Assembly (NCBI RefSeq): GCF_000472925.1
Contig: NZ_AXAS01000044.1
Span: 1-64,000 of the forward strand
Length of the DNA stretch: 64,000 bases
Origin: Bradyrhizobium sp. Ec3.3
GTDB lineage: Bacteria > Pseudomonadota > Alphaproteobacteria > Rhizobiales > Xanthobacteraceae
Reading direction: 5' to 3'
How positions within the stretch are numbered: the stretch's first letter is position 1; the number at the start of each line of letters is the position of its first letter. The notes below the pieces were generated by a model. It made no database searches. It saw nothing but the letters and a program-made list of their open reading frames with translations, and was not told the DNA's origin. Below, piece by piece: positions 35,008 through 44,816 of this stretch. Made by a program: the position numbers and the translations under genes.

Positions 35008-36642
35008 TCACTGCTTGGCAAAGCCGAGATAGGCCGAGGAGGCGACTTCATCGCACTTCTGGCGGTAGGTCCCGACGCCGCCGATATAGGAGAGCAGACG
35101 GCGCGGCTTGCCCTCGACATTCGAGCCCATGTACCAGGAGTGCGTCTTGGTCACGAGGGTCGTGTTCGCGATCTCATCGTGATGCGCGACCCAGGCGTCC
35201 TGCGTCTCCTTCGTCGGCTCGATGACGCTCAAATGGTTCTTCTTGAGATAGGCGATGCAATCGCTGATCCACTCGACCTGTTGCTGAAGGCACGTCGTCA
35301 TGTTGCAGAGGGCCGTCGAGGGCGCCAGCGGCGCGCCGGTCGTGAACATATTGGGATAGCCGTGAACCTGAAGCCCCATCGTGGTCCTGATGTCGCGGCT
35401 CCACTCGTCCTTCAGCGAGCGGCCGCCGCGGCCACGGATGTCGATGCGCGTCAACGCACCGGAGCCGGCGTCGAAGCCGGTCGCGAGGATGATCACATCC
35501 AGCCCATACGACGTTCCATCGGTGAGCTCGATACCATGGGGCGTGATCCGCTTGATCGGGTTGTTCCTGACGCTGACCAGTTCGACATTCGGCTGGTGAA
35601 AAGCCTCCAGGTAGTTGGTCTCGAGCGGGACCCGATGCGTGCCGAAGCCATAATCGGTCGGGATCAGCGCCTCGCAGAGTTTGGGGTCCTTCAGGCGCGC
35701 GCGCATCTTCTTGCGGACGAACTCGGAGATCTCCTCGCTGACATCCTCCTCGAAGAACATCTCGACAAATGAGGCGAGCCACAGCCGTAGCGAGCCTTCA
35801 TCCCAGATCTTCTCCAGAACGGCGTGACGCTGGTCCGCCGTGAGATCCTTCCAATTGCCGTTGGTGAAGTCGTACTCGAACCCGGTGAACGAGTGCGGCA
35901 GGGTTTTGCGGAATTCCTCGAACCGCGCCTTGTAGGCCTCGACCTCCTTCGGCCCGTATTTCGGGTTCTTCATCGGAATGATGTATTGCGGCGTGCGCAC
36001 GAACACCTTCAGGCTACCGACCTCGCCGGCGATGGTCTGGATCACCTGAATGCCCGTGGCACCATTGCCAACCACGGCAACGCGCTTGCCCGCGAGATCG
36101 AGCTTCTGCTTCGGATAGCGGCCGGTATGGACGAGCGTGCCCTTGAACGTGTCCTGTCCGGGAAACACCGACGTCAGCGGCGCAGACAGCATGCCGCAGC
36201 AGGTGATCAGGAACTGCGCGTCGATGGTGCCGCCCTTGTCGGTCGTGAGCGTCCATCGCTGCGTCGCCTCGTTGAAGACGGCGCTCGTGATCGTCGTTGA
36301 GAATCGGATATCTTTGCGCAGATCGAGCTTGTCGGCGACGTAGTTGAGCCACTTTTCGATCTCCGGCTGACCGGGGAAACGCTCGCTCCAGCTCCAGCCT
36401 TTGTAGAGCTCCTCCGAAAAGAGATACTGGTAGATATAAGCCTCGGAGTCGAAACGTGCTCCCGGATAGCGATTCCAGTACCAGGTGCCGCCGACGCCGG
36501 TGGCCGCATCGACGGCCTTGACCTTCAGGCCTTGTTCGTCGCGCAGCTTGTGGAGCTGGTAGAGACCGGCAACGCCCGTGCCGATCACCACTGCGTCCAG
36601 GCTTTCGTGCCTGCCCGCGCCACTACTCTTGGACTCACTCAT
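35008..36642 (-). CDS. Baeyer-Villiger-type flavin monooxygenase
   Basis: A 544-residue flavoprotein monooxygenase. Two Rossmann motifs are visible: GTGVAGL (about 21-27, FAD) and GNGATGIQ (about 194-201, NADPH). Between them lies FKGTLVHTGRYP, which fits the Baeyer-Villiger signature FxGxxxHxxxW(P/D) except that Trp is Tyr. GGTWYWNRYPGARFD is also typical of this group, and ATGFD lies near 390. It should turn a ketone into an ester or lactone with NADPH and oxygen. The ATG at 36642 has GGGAGG upstream. It has a sigma-54-type promoter 60 bp upstream and an esterase gene downstream. Confidence 0.87.
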   Translation of the reverse strand: MSESKSSGAGRHESLDAVVIGTGVAGLYQLHKLRDEQGLKVKAVDAATGVGGTWYWNRYPGARFDSEAYIYQYLFSEELYKGWSWSERFPGQPEIEKWLNYVADKLDLRKDIRFSTTITSAVFNEATQRWTLTTDKGGTIDAQFLITCCGMLSAPLTSVFPGQDTFKGTLVHTGRYPKQKLDLAGKRVAVVGNGATGIQVIQTIAGEVGSLKVFVRTPQYIIPMKNPKYGPKEVEAYKARFEEFRKTLPHSFTGFEYDFTNGNWKDLTADQRHAVLEKIWDEGSLRLWLASFVEMFFEEDVSEEISEFVRKKMRARLKDPKLCEALIPTDYGFGTHRVPLETNYLEAFHQPNVELVSVRNNPIKRITPHGIELTDGTSYGLDVIILATGFDAGSGALTRIDIRGRGGRSLKDEWSRDIRTTMGLQVHGYPNMFTTGAPLAPSTALCNMTTCLQQQVEWISDCIAYLKKNHLSVIEPTKETQDAWVAHHDEIANTTLVTKTHSWYMGSNVEGKPRRLLSYIGGVGTYRQKCDEVASSAYLGFAKQ

Positions 36643-36703
36643 GCATTTCCTCCCAATTGTTCTGCTCCCCGCCGTAAGGCGCGTGGGAGACGCGGGGAGA
36701 AAC

Positions 36704-36718
36704 GCAGATTGCGTGCCA
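36704..36718 (-). promoter_or_regulatory. sigma-54 (-24/-12) promoter of the monooxygenase gene
   Basis: On the minus strand TGGCACGCAATCTGC has GG and GC exactly ten bases apart. The -24 half TGGCACG is perfect; the -12 half is CTGC instead of TTGC. Transcription would begin near 36692, about 50 bp before the start codon. A sigma-54 activator is encoded 3 kb away on the same strand. Confidence 0.8.
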
Positions 36719-36753
36719 GATCAGATTTGTGGATTTAAGCGCTTGCAGTCATT

Positions 36754-36805
36754 GAGGTGTTGGCCGCGGAAGCCAACCTCTCGTCCGTTCGAAAATCAAA
36801 CGGTG
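36754..36805 (-). promoter_or_regulatory. possible enhancer sites for the sigma-54 activator
   Basis: Two dyads lie upstream of the -24/-12 promoter: GAGGTGTTGGC...GCCAACCTC (36754-36780, imperfect) and CCGTT-N9-AACGG (36785-36803). Their distance of roughly 50-90 bp from the promoter suits binding by an enhancer protein. Which, if either, is used is unknown. Confidence 0.45.
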
Positions 36806-36877
36806 GACATGCGGCCAGACCGAATTTCGATCGGCCAGGCTGCGAAACCGGAACGCGAACGCAATGTCGCGCCGCGA

Positions 36878-37948
36878 TCAATCCTGGATCTTGCGGTGCA
36901 ATAGCTCCGCCACCGCGGCGCCCATCGCCGCTGTGCCCAGAATACCGCCGATGTCGCGCGTCGTGCGTCCCTGGGCGATTGCGGTCGCCACCGCGTCCTC
37001 GATCGCGCGCGCAGCCTCCTCATAGCGGACCGCGCGGCTCTTTTCCCCGTGCCATGCCAGCAGCAGCGCGGTCGACAGGATCAGCGACACCGGGTTGGCG
37101 ACGTCCTGCCCCGCGATGTCAGGCGCCGAGCCGTGCGCGGCCTGCGCCATGGCGTGACGGTCGCCGACATTGAGCGAGCCGCCGAGGCCGAGGCTGCCGG
37201 ACAGTTCCGCGGTGAGGTCGGACAGGATGTCGCCGAACATGTTGGTGGCGACGATGACGTCGAAGCTGGCGGGGTTGCGCACAACATGCGCCATCATGGC
37301 GTCGACCAACACGTCGTCGACCGCGAGCCCTGGATAGCTTTTCGCCGCCTCCCGGCAGATGTCCAAAAACATGCCGTCGCCGATCTTGAGCACATTGGCT
37401 TTGTGAACGATGGTGAGATGCTTGCGCCGCTTCATCGCCAGCCGGCAGGCCGCATGCGCGATGCGCTCGCAGCACGATCGCGTGATCCGGCGCAGCGAGA
37501 TCACGACATCAGGCGTGACCAGCAGCTCGCCATTGCCTTCTTCCATGTTGCGGTCGGCATAAAAGCCCTCGGTGTTCTCGCGCACCACCACAAGATCGAA
37601 ATCGCCGAGCTGGCCGGGCCGGCCGGCATAGGTGCGCGCGGGGCGAACGTTGGCGAACAGATCAAGGTTCTTGCGGAAGTAACGCGACGGATTGATCTCG
37701 CCACGCGCCTCATCCTTGAAATCGAAGGTCGCGGTGGGGCCGAGCATCAGGCCGTCCGCCGCGCGAACCATGTCGAGGAGATCGGGCCGCACAGTTGTGC
37801 CGAATTGCTTCAGGCTGGCGTGACCGATGGCATGCTCCTCGAGCCGCAGATTGAGCTGGAAGCGTTCGGACGCGGCGCGCAGCACGCCCGTGGTCGCGGC
37901 TGTGATCTCCGGCCCGATGCCGTCACCCGGCAGCACGACAATTTGCAT
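36878..37948 (-). CDS. isocitrate/isopropylmalate dehydrogenase family protein
   Basis: A 356-residue decarboxylating dehydrogenase of the beta-isopropylmalate/isocitrate/tartrate family, cytoplasmic. Landmarks are PGDGIGPE (about 6-13), VVRENTEGFYADRN with substrate-contacting residues, the lysine region HKANVLKIGDGMF, the metal aspartates in MFGDILSDLTAEL and the NAD-binding HGSAPDIAGQDVANP. The loop that fixes substrate differs from classic LeuB, so tartrate or another malate derivative is possible. No leuCD genes are nearby. It is followed by the intergenic region of the monooxygenase operon. Confidence 0.85.
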   Translation of the reverse strand: MQIVVLPGDGIGPEITAATTGVLRAASERFQLNLRLEEHAIGHASLKQFGTTVRPDLLDMVRAADGLMLGPTATFDFKDEARGEINPSRYFRKNLDLFANVRPARTYAGRPGQLGDFDLVVVRENTEGFYADRNMEEGNGELLVTPDVVISLRRITRSCCERIAHAACRLAMKRRKHLTIVHKANVLKIGDGMFLDICREAAKSYPGLAVDDVLVDAMMAHVVRNPASFDVIVATNMFGDILSDLTAELSGSLGLGGSLNVGDRHAMAQAAHGSAPDIAGQDVANPVSLILSTALLLAWHGEKSRAVRYEEAARAIEDAVATAIAQGRTTRDIGGILGTAAMGAAVAELLHRKIQD

Positions 37949-38117
37949 CGGTCATTCCTCTCAAGCCAGCTCGGGCCGATCATACGCCATGGCGCGCAAT
38001 CTCCGCCCGATCTTCGCGCATAGCCGTATGCAAGCATATGCCTGTGGCACGCAGCGCGGCCGTAGTACATCCCGGATGGCAACACTCAACCCACGCTTTC
38101 CGGAGACAGCGCAGGCA

Positions 38118-39506
38118 ATGACAATCACGTTACCTGCGCTCGCGAAGGAGCCCGAACGCCCCGTCGCCGACGGCCTGCCCACGATGCGCCGGCGCTGGGC
38201 GATCGCCGCGATCTTCACCGCGCTCGCGATGGCCTCGCTCGATACCGCGATCGCCAATATCGCCCTGCCTGCGATTGCGGCCGATCTCCATGTCAGTCCC
38301 GAGCAGGTGGTCTGGGTGGTCAACGTCTACCAGATCGCGCTGGTCGCCACGCTGTTGCCGCTGGGAGCGCTCGGCGAGATCGTCGGTCACCAGCGCATCT
38401 ATCTCGGCGGTCTCCTGCTCTTCACCATCGCCTCGCTGCTCTGCGCGGTGGCGTGGTCGCTGCCGAGCCTGCTCGTGGCGCGCACGCTCCAAGGCCTCGG
38501 CGCCAGCGGCATCATGAGCGTGAACACGGCCCTCGTGCGCTTCGTCTATCCCGGGCGGATGCAGGGCCGCGGCTTCGGCCACAATGCGCTGGTGGTCGCC
38601 ACCGCCTTCACCTTCGGGCCGTCGATCGCGTCCGCGATCCTCGCGCTCGGGCCGTGGCCATGGCTGTTTGCGGTGAACATTCCCTTCGGCCTCATCGCCA
38701 TGGGCATCGGCTTCGCGATGCTGCCGAAGACGCCGCGCGCCGATCACGGCTTTGATTTCGCAGGCGCCGTGCTGGCGGCGATCTGCCTCGGCCTGTTCAT
38801 CACCGGCATCGGCAGCGCGGCGCATAATCTCTCCGCTCGCCTCGTCGCGGTCGAGCTGGTCGCAGCACTCGTGATCGGCTTGATCCTGACGCGCCGGCAT
38901 GCCGATCATCCCGCACCCATGCTGCCGATCGACCTGTTTAGCCGTCCCATGTTTGCGCTGTCGGCGGCAACTGCGGTCTGCTCCTTCGCCGTGCAGGGCC
39001 TCGCCTTCGTCTCGCTGCCGTTCTATTTCGAGGACGTGCTCGGGCGCTCCCAGGTCGAGACCGGCTTCTTCATGACGCCGTGGCCGCTGGTCGTCGCCAT
39101 CATGGCGCCGATCGCCGGCCGCCTGTCCGACCGTCACGCGGTCGGACTTCTCGGCGGCATCGGGCTCGTGCTGCTCGGCATCGGCATGGCGCTTTTGGCG
39201 ACGCTTCCGGCCAATCCGTACATCCCTGACATCATCTGGCGCATGGTGATCTGCGGCATGGGGTTCGGCTTCTTCCAGGCACCGAACATGAAGGCGGTGA
39301 TGTCAAGCGCGCCGCCACATCGCAGCGGCAGCGCAAGCGGCATCGTCGCCACCGCGCGGCTGACCGGACAGACGACCGGCGCGGCGCTCGCCGCGCTCTG
39401 CTTTGCGCTTGCGGGACATGACGGCGCGACCGGCGCGCTGGCACTCGGCGCCGGCTTCGCCGCGCTCGGCAGCGTGATGAGCTTCCTCAGGCTGGCGGTG
39501 AAGTAG
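38118..39506 (+). CDS. MFS drug-type efflux transporter
   Basis: A 462-residue major facilitator protein with about 14 membrane segments, as in the DHA2 (EmrB/QacA) group. The first segment shows FTALAMASLDTAIANIALPAIA, motif D1, and RTLQGLGASGIMSVNTALV follows. The family exports drugs or other toxic organics by proton antiport. I use the ATG at 38118; ATG 38076 would add 14 residues, and neither has a strong ribosome site. The last 20 bases overlap the convergent radical SAM gene. It diverges from the dehydrogenase gene across about 170 bp. Confidence 0.82.
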   Translation: MTITLPALAKEPERPVADGLPTMRRRWAIAAIFTALAMASLDTAIANIALPAIAADLHVSPEQVVWVVNVYQIALVATLLPLGALGEIVGHQRIYLGGLLLFTIASLLCAVAWSLPSLLVARTLQGLGASGIMSVNTALVRFVYPGRMQGRGFGHNALVVATAFTFGPSIASAILALGPWPWLFAVNIPFGLIAMGIGFAMLPKTPRADHGFDFAGAVLAAICLGLFITGIGSAAHNLSARLVAVELVAALVIGLILTRRHADHPAPMLPIDLFSRPMFALSAATAVCSFAVQGLAFVSLPFYFEDVLGRSQVETGFFMTPWPLVVAIMAPIAGRLSDRHAVGLLGGIGLVLLGIGMALLATLPANPYIPDIIWRMVICGMGFGFFQAPNMKAVMSSAPPHRSGSASGIVATARLTGQTTGAALAALCFALAGHDGATGALALGAGFAALGSVMSFLRLAVK

Positions 39507-41109
39507 AGTGTGACGCGGACGCGACCGCCGCCGGGATCGGCATTTGCTCGTCCAAGGCAGCGAGACGGGCATCGATGGCTTCGATGACCCGGCGCGAGAA
39601 CGGTCCGAGATGCGCATAGGCCGCGATCATCGCGACCGCGATGCGCGCCGAGGACGTGTCGCGCTTGGCGCAGCTGAGGAAGGTTTTCCAGAGCGGACCG
39701 TGCGCTTCGGGAATGCTTGACGTGACGCGATGCACGGTTTCCAGCGCGCGCACCTTGTTGCGAATGTCGCCCTCGGGCAGCTCCGGCCGCTGCCGCGAGC
39801 GGTCGAGCATCGTCATCAACCGGTCGACACGGCTCGCATAAGCGACGGGATGATAGATGCTCTCCAGGACCTGCTTGTAATCCGTCAGGATATCCCGCAG
39901 CGGGCGCACCGGATCAAAATTGATCCCGCCGGTGCACTGATCGCCCTCCGTGGTCGAGGCAAGATCGTGGTGCGCGTGCAGCCTGCCTTCGCGAGCCAGA
40001 CGGCGGGTGAGCTGCGTGTTCGGCAAGGCATAGAGCAGACCGACCATGCAGACCGGAATGGCGGCCTCCTCGATGAAGCCGATCATGGCATCCGCCATCG
40101 AGACCTTCTCGCTGTCGAAGCCCACGATGAAGCCTGCGGTGACGAGCATCCCGGCGCCGTAAATCCTGTGAATGCTCTCGGCGATGTTGCGCCGCGTGTT
40201 CTGCTTCTTTCGCATCGCAACCAGCGTCGCCGGGTCCGGACTTTCGATACCGACGAAGATGCCGAAGAAGTTGGCTGCGGCCATCAGGTCCAGGAGTTCC
40301 GGATCATCGGCAAGGTTGACCGAAGCTTCGGTTGAAAATTCGAACGGGTAGTCGTGCGCGCGCTGCCATGCGGCGAGCTCGGGAAGGAACAGCTTGAGCG
40401 ACTTCTTGTTGCCGATGAAATTGTCGTCGACGAAATCGAGATGGCCGCGGTAACCCATCTGGTAGAGCACATCGAGCTCGTTAAGCATCTGGGGCGTCGT
40501 CTTGGTGCGCGGGACGCGACCGTAGAGCTCGATGATGTCGCAGAATTCGCAGGTGAAGGGGCAGCCGCGGGAATACTGCACACCGAGATAGAGATAGTCG
40601 TCGAACTTCAAGAGGTCGAAACGCGGCACCGGCGTCGTGGTCACGTCGGCCTGGAATTTCGGCGCGGTAAATACGCCTGAGCGGGCGCCGCGGTCCCAGG
40701 CTGCAATGAACTCGTCAATGACGCCTTCGGCTTCGCCCAGCACCTGGAAGTCGGCCCGCGCGTAGACGTGGGGACTCGATGTCGGATCCGGGCCGCCGAC
40801 GACCACCGGCTTGGCTCTGGCGCGGCAAAGCTCGATCAGCCGCAGCGCGTCGGCCTGTTGCGGCAACATTCCACCCGTGAAGACGACGTCTGCCCAGTCG
40901 AGATCGTCATCACCCAGCGCCGTCGTGTTGCAGTCGACGAGGCGTACCGTCCAGTTCTCGGGCAACATCGCCGCGACAGTGATCAACCCCAGGGGAGCCG
41001 CGGGGCGCCGGACGCCCATCAATTTGCAGGACTCGCCAAAACTCCAGAACGAGTCCGCCGTGAACAGCGGATAGAGCATGAGCACGTTGCAAGGGCGCGG
41101 CAGTTTCAT
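39487..41109 (-). CDS. cobalamin-binding radical SAM protein
   Basis: A 540-residue protein of the B12-binding radical SAM class. The N-terminal cobalamin-binding-like domain (about 5-140) has GGMLPQQADALRLIELCR and VVVGGPDPTSSP. The radical SAM core (about 175-390) has the cluster motif CPFTCEFC (C-x3-C-x2-C) and VDDNFIGNKKSLKLFLPELAAWQ, which resembles HpnP (hopanoid methylase) and its relatives. A C-terminal domain of the type attached to such proteins (about 400-520) follows. It may methylate or rearrange a lipid or another unactivated carbon. No hopanoid gene is adjacent. It may not be HpnP itself. Confidence 0.83.
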   Translation of the reverse strand: MKLPRPCNVLMLYPLFTADSFWSFGESCKLMGVRRPAAPLGLITVAAMLPENWTVRLVDCNTTALGDDDLDWADVVFTGGMLPQQADALRLIELCRARAKPVVVGGPDPTSSPHVYARADFQVLGEAEGVIDEFIAAWDRGARSGVFTAPKFQADVTTTPVPRFDLLKFDDYLYLGVQYSRGCPFTCEFCDIIELYGRVPRTKTTPQMLNELDVLYQMGYRGHLDFVDDNFIGNKKSLKLFLPELAAWQRAHDYPFEFSTEASVNLADDPELLDLMAAANFFGIFVGIESPDPATLVAMRKKQNTRRNIAESIHRIYGAGMLVTAGFIVGFDSEKVSMADAMIGFIEEAAIPVCMVGLLYALPNTQLTRRLAREGRLHAHHDLASTTEGDQCTGGINFDPVRPLRDILTDYKQVLESIYHPVAYASRVDRLMTMLDRSRQRPELPEGDIRNKVRALETVHRVTSSIPEAHGPLWKTFLSCAKRDTSSARIAVAMIAAYAHLGPFSRRVIEAIDARLAALDEQMPIPAAVASASHSTSPPA

Positions 41110-41392
41110 GGAACCCCTTTAAGGCTTGGTACCGAGTGTATCAAAGCGCGCCAGTCTTGCATCCTTGCAAGCGGGACGAGCGGTCACTTTCTGTTCCAGT
41201 GCGGGTCAGTCGTCAGCCGAGCGTCGTAACAGGCCATCTTGCTGACGTTCGGGGCGAAGCGATGGCTCACTGATCCCTGTGTCCTGGCGGAACTCCCCAC
41301 GACCAAAGTCTATTCCTGCAGCGCCCGTTCATCGGGAACCGGGCGACAGCCGAAGCTTTTCTTCAGATATCCCCACGCGCAGGAGGTGCGTC

Positions 41393-41782
41393 ATGAGCAA
41401 GTGGCAAGAGCGCGAAACGGTACCCGATCTCTACAACCTGTTTCTCGCCGCCGTGTTGTTCTTATCGCCATGGCTGTTCAGGCTGACCAACGAGCAAGGC
41501 AAGGTTGACCTCTGGATCACGGGCGCGATCATCGGCATCGCCTCGCTGGCCGCCATCATCGCCTATCGCGACTGGGAGGAGTGGGTGAACGTCCTGATGG
41601 GCGTCTGGCTCATCGCGTCGCCCTGGCTGCTTGGCTTCCCGCATACGAGGGCGATGCATATCAGCATCGGAATGGGCGCCGTCATCACGCTTCTGGCCTT
41701 CCTCGATCTCTTCCTTCACTACGAGAAGAGGCACCCGGAGGAATTTGCTTCGCCAGGCGGACAGGAAGGACCTCATCCGTGA
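41393..41782 (+). CDS. SPW-repeat membrane protein
   Basis: A 129-residue protein with about four membrane helices in two similar pairs. Each pair contains the SPW signature: FLSPWLFRLT (about 24-33) and IASPWLLGFP (about 74-83). The SPW family is of unknown function. A textbook AGGAGG ribosome site precedes the ATG at 41393. The 283-bp gap upstream shows GGAAC-N16-CTTT (41335-41359), a weak EcfG-like promoter with one mismatch in the -10; otherwise nothing is seen there. Confidence 0.85.
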   Translation: MSKWQERETVPDLYNLFLAAVLFLSPWLFRLTNEQGKVDLWITGAIIGIASLAAIIAYRDWEEWVNVLMGVWLIASPWLLGFPHTRAMHISIGMGAVITLLAFLDLFLHYEKRHPEEFASPGGQEGPHP

Positions 41783-41806
41783 GATGCGACGCATAGGCGC
41801 CGCCAC

Positions 41807-43675
<1,869 letters not shown>

Positions 43676-43711
43676 GCGAAGAACCTAACGCCTGCCGCGG
43701 AGACGGTGCGC

Positions 43712-43831
43712 ACCCTCCCCCGCTTGCGGGGGAGGGTTGGGGAGAGGGTACTGCCATGATCGAGGCCCCCCAAGAAGAGAGAGCCCTCACCCGCGCGTTC
43801 GGCGCGACCTCTCCCGCAAGCGGGAGAGGTG
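43712..43831. repeat. intergenic repeat with two perfect 11-bp stems
   Basis: CCCTCCCCCGC-TT-GCGGGGGAGGG (43713-43736) and ACCTCTCCCGC-AA-GCGGGAGAGGT (43808-43831) are two perfect hairpins that bracket about 70 bases. The element is of a type common in Bradyrhizobium and relatives. It sits inside the transport operon between the dehydrogenase and ATPase genes and may act as an attenuator. Confidence 0.7.
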
Positions 43832-43876
43832 AACCGAGCTCGTGGCTGCACCGACATCACCATCGCCATCGTACCC

Positions 43877-44803
43877 TCAGTAGCCGCGGTCACGGTCAAC
43901 GCGCCCAGGCAAGGCCTCGCCGCGGCGGTGGCGTGCGATGACGTCGAGCACGAACTCCACGGCCGTTTCCGGCTTGGTCGTGCTTGCGATATGCGGCGTC
44001 AGAAGAATGCGCGGATGGCTCCAGAACGGATGGCCTGCAGGCAGCGGCTCGGGCTCGGCAACATCGAGAACGGCAGCCGACAGCACGCCGCTGTCGAGCG
44101 CCGCGATGAGATCGGCTCCGACCAGATGCCCGCCTCGCCCGACATTGAGAAGCCGGGCGCCACGCGGCAGATGCGCGAACAGATTTGCGTTGAGGATGCC
44201 GCGCGTCTCCGACGTCAGCGGCAGCAGGCAGACGAGAATGTCGGTTTGCCCGAGAAAATCGGGCAACGCGCCCGCGCCCACAAAGCAGGTCACGCCCGCG
44301 ATGCTTCGCGGCGAACGATTCCAGCCTAGAAGCGGAAAGCCGAACGACTTGAGTCGCCCGAGCAGGGCCTGACCGAGCAGGCCGAGCCCCATCACGCCGA
44401 CACGCCGCTCGCCGGTCTGGGTGACTGGAAGCTCTCGCCAGACCTGCTCCCGCTGCTGGGCGATGAAGTGCACGAGATCGCGATGCAGCGCCAGCACGGC
44501 CATGCTGGCGTATTCGAGCATGCGCTCGGTGATGCCGGGCTCGAGCATGCGGACAAGCGGAATGTGAGGGGGAAGTTTTGTGATATCGAATTGATCGACG
44601 CCTGCCCCCACTGAGAAGACGAGTTCGAGATTGGGAAAGGACTTCGCGATGTCGTCCGGCGGCATCCACGCCACCAGATAGCGCACTTCCGTGGGATCGC
44701 CGATGTCGGGCCAGAGCCGGAACGGCAGGTCGGGCGCTCGCTCGGCGAAGAGGCGCGCCCACTCCGCGCCGCGAACCATATTGGCCTTGTAGAGAACCGT
44801 CAT
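43877..44803 (-). CDS. D-2-hydroxyacid dehydrogenase, GhrA-like
   Basis: A 308-residue NAD(P)H-dependent oxidoreductase of the glyoxylate/hydroxypyruvate reductase A group. The cofactor motif is GVMGLGLLGQALL (about 134-146) and NVGRGGHLVGADL (about 226-238) contains the substrate-binding arginine zone. Glu and His of the catalytic set lie in DVAEPEPLP and ILLTPHIAS. It probably reduces an alpha-keto acid such as glyoxylate or hydroxypyruvate. It starts 13 bases after the FAD oxidoreductase gene, so it may remove the keto acid which that enzyme releases. Confidence 0.85.
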   Translation of the reverse strand: MTVLYKANMVRGAEWARLFAERAPDLPFRLWPDIGDPTEVRYLVAWMPPDDIAKSFPNLELVFSVGAGVDQFDITKLPPHIPLVRMLEPGITERMLEYASMAVLALHRDLVHFIAQQREQVWRELPVTQTGERRVGVMGLGLLGQALLGRLKSFGFPLLGWNRSPRSIAGVTCFVGAGALPDFLGQTDILVCLLPLTSETRGILNANLFAHLPRGARLLNVGRGGHLVGADLIAALDSGVLSAAVLDVAEPEPLPAGHPFWSHPRILLTPHIASTTKPETAVEFVLDVIARHRRGEALPGRVDRDRGY

Positions 44804-44816
44804 GCCACCGAAACTC

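Noticed and set aside
36643..36877. Possible small gene ahead of the monooxygenase gene
   Set aside because: The region has a sigma-54 promoter and dyads; the short frames have no ribosome sites or domain.
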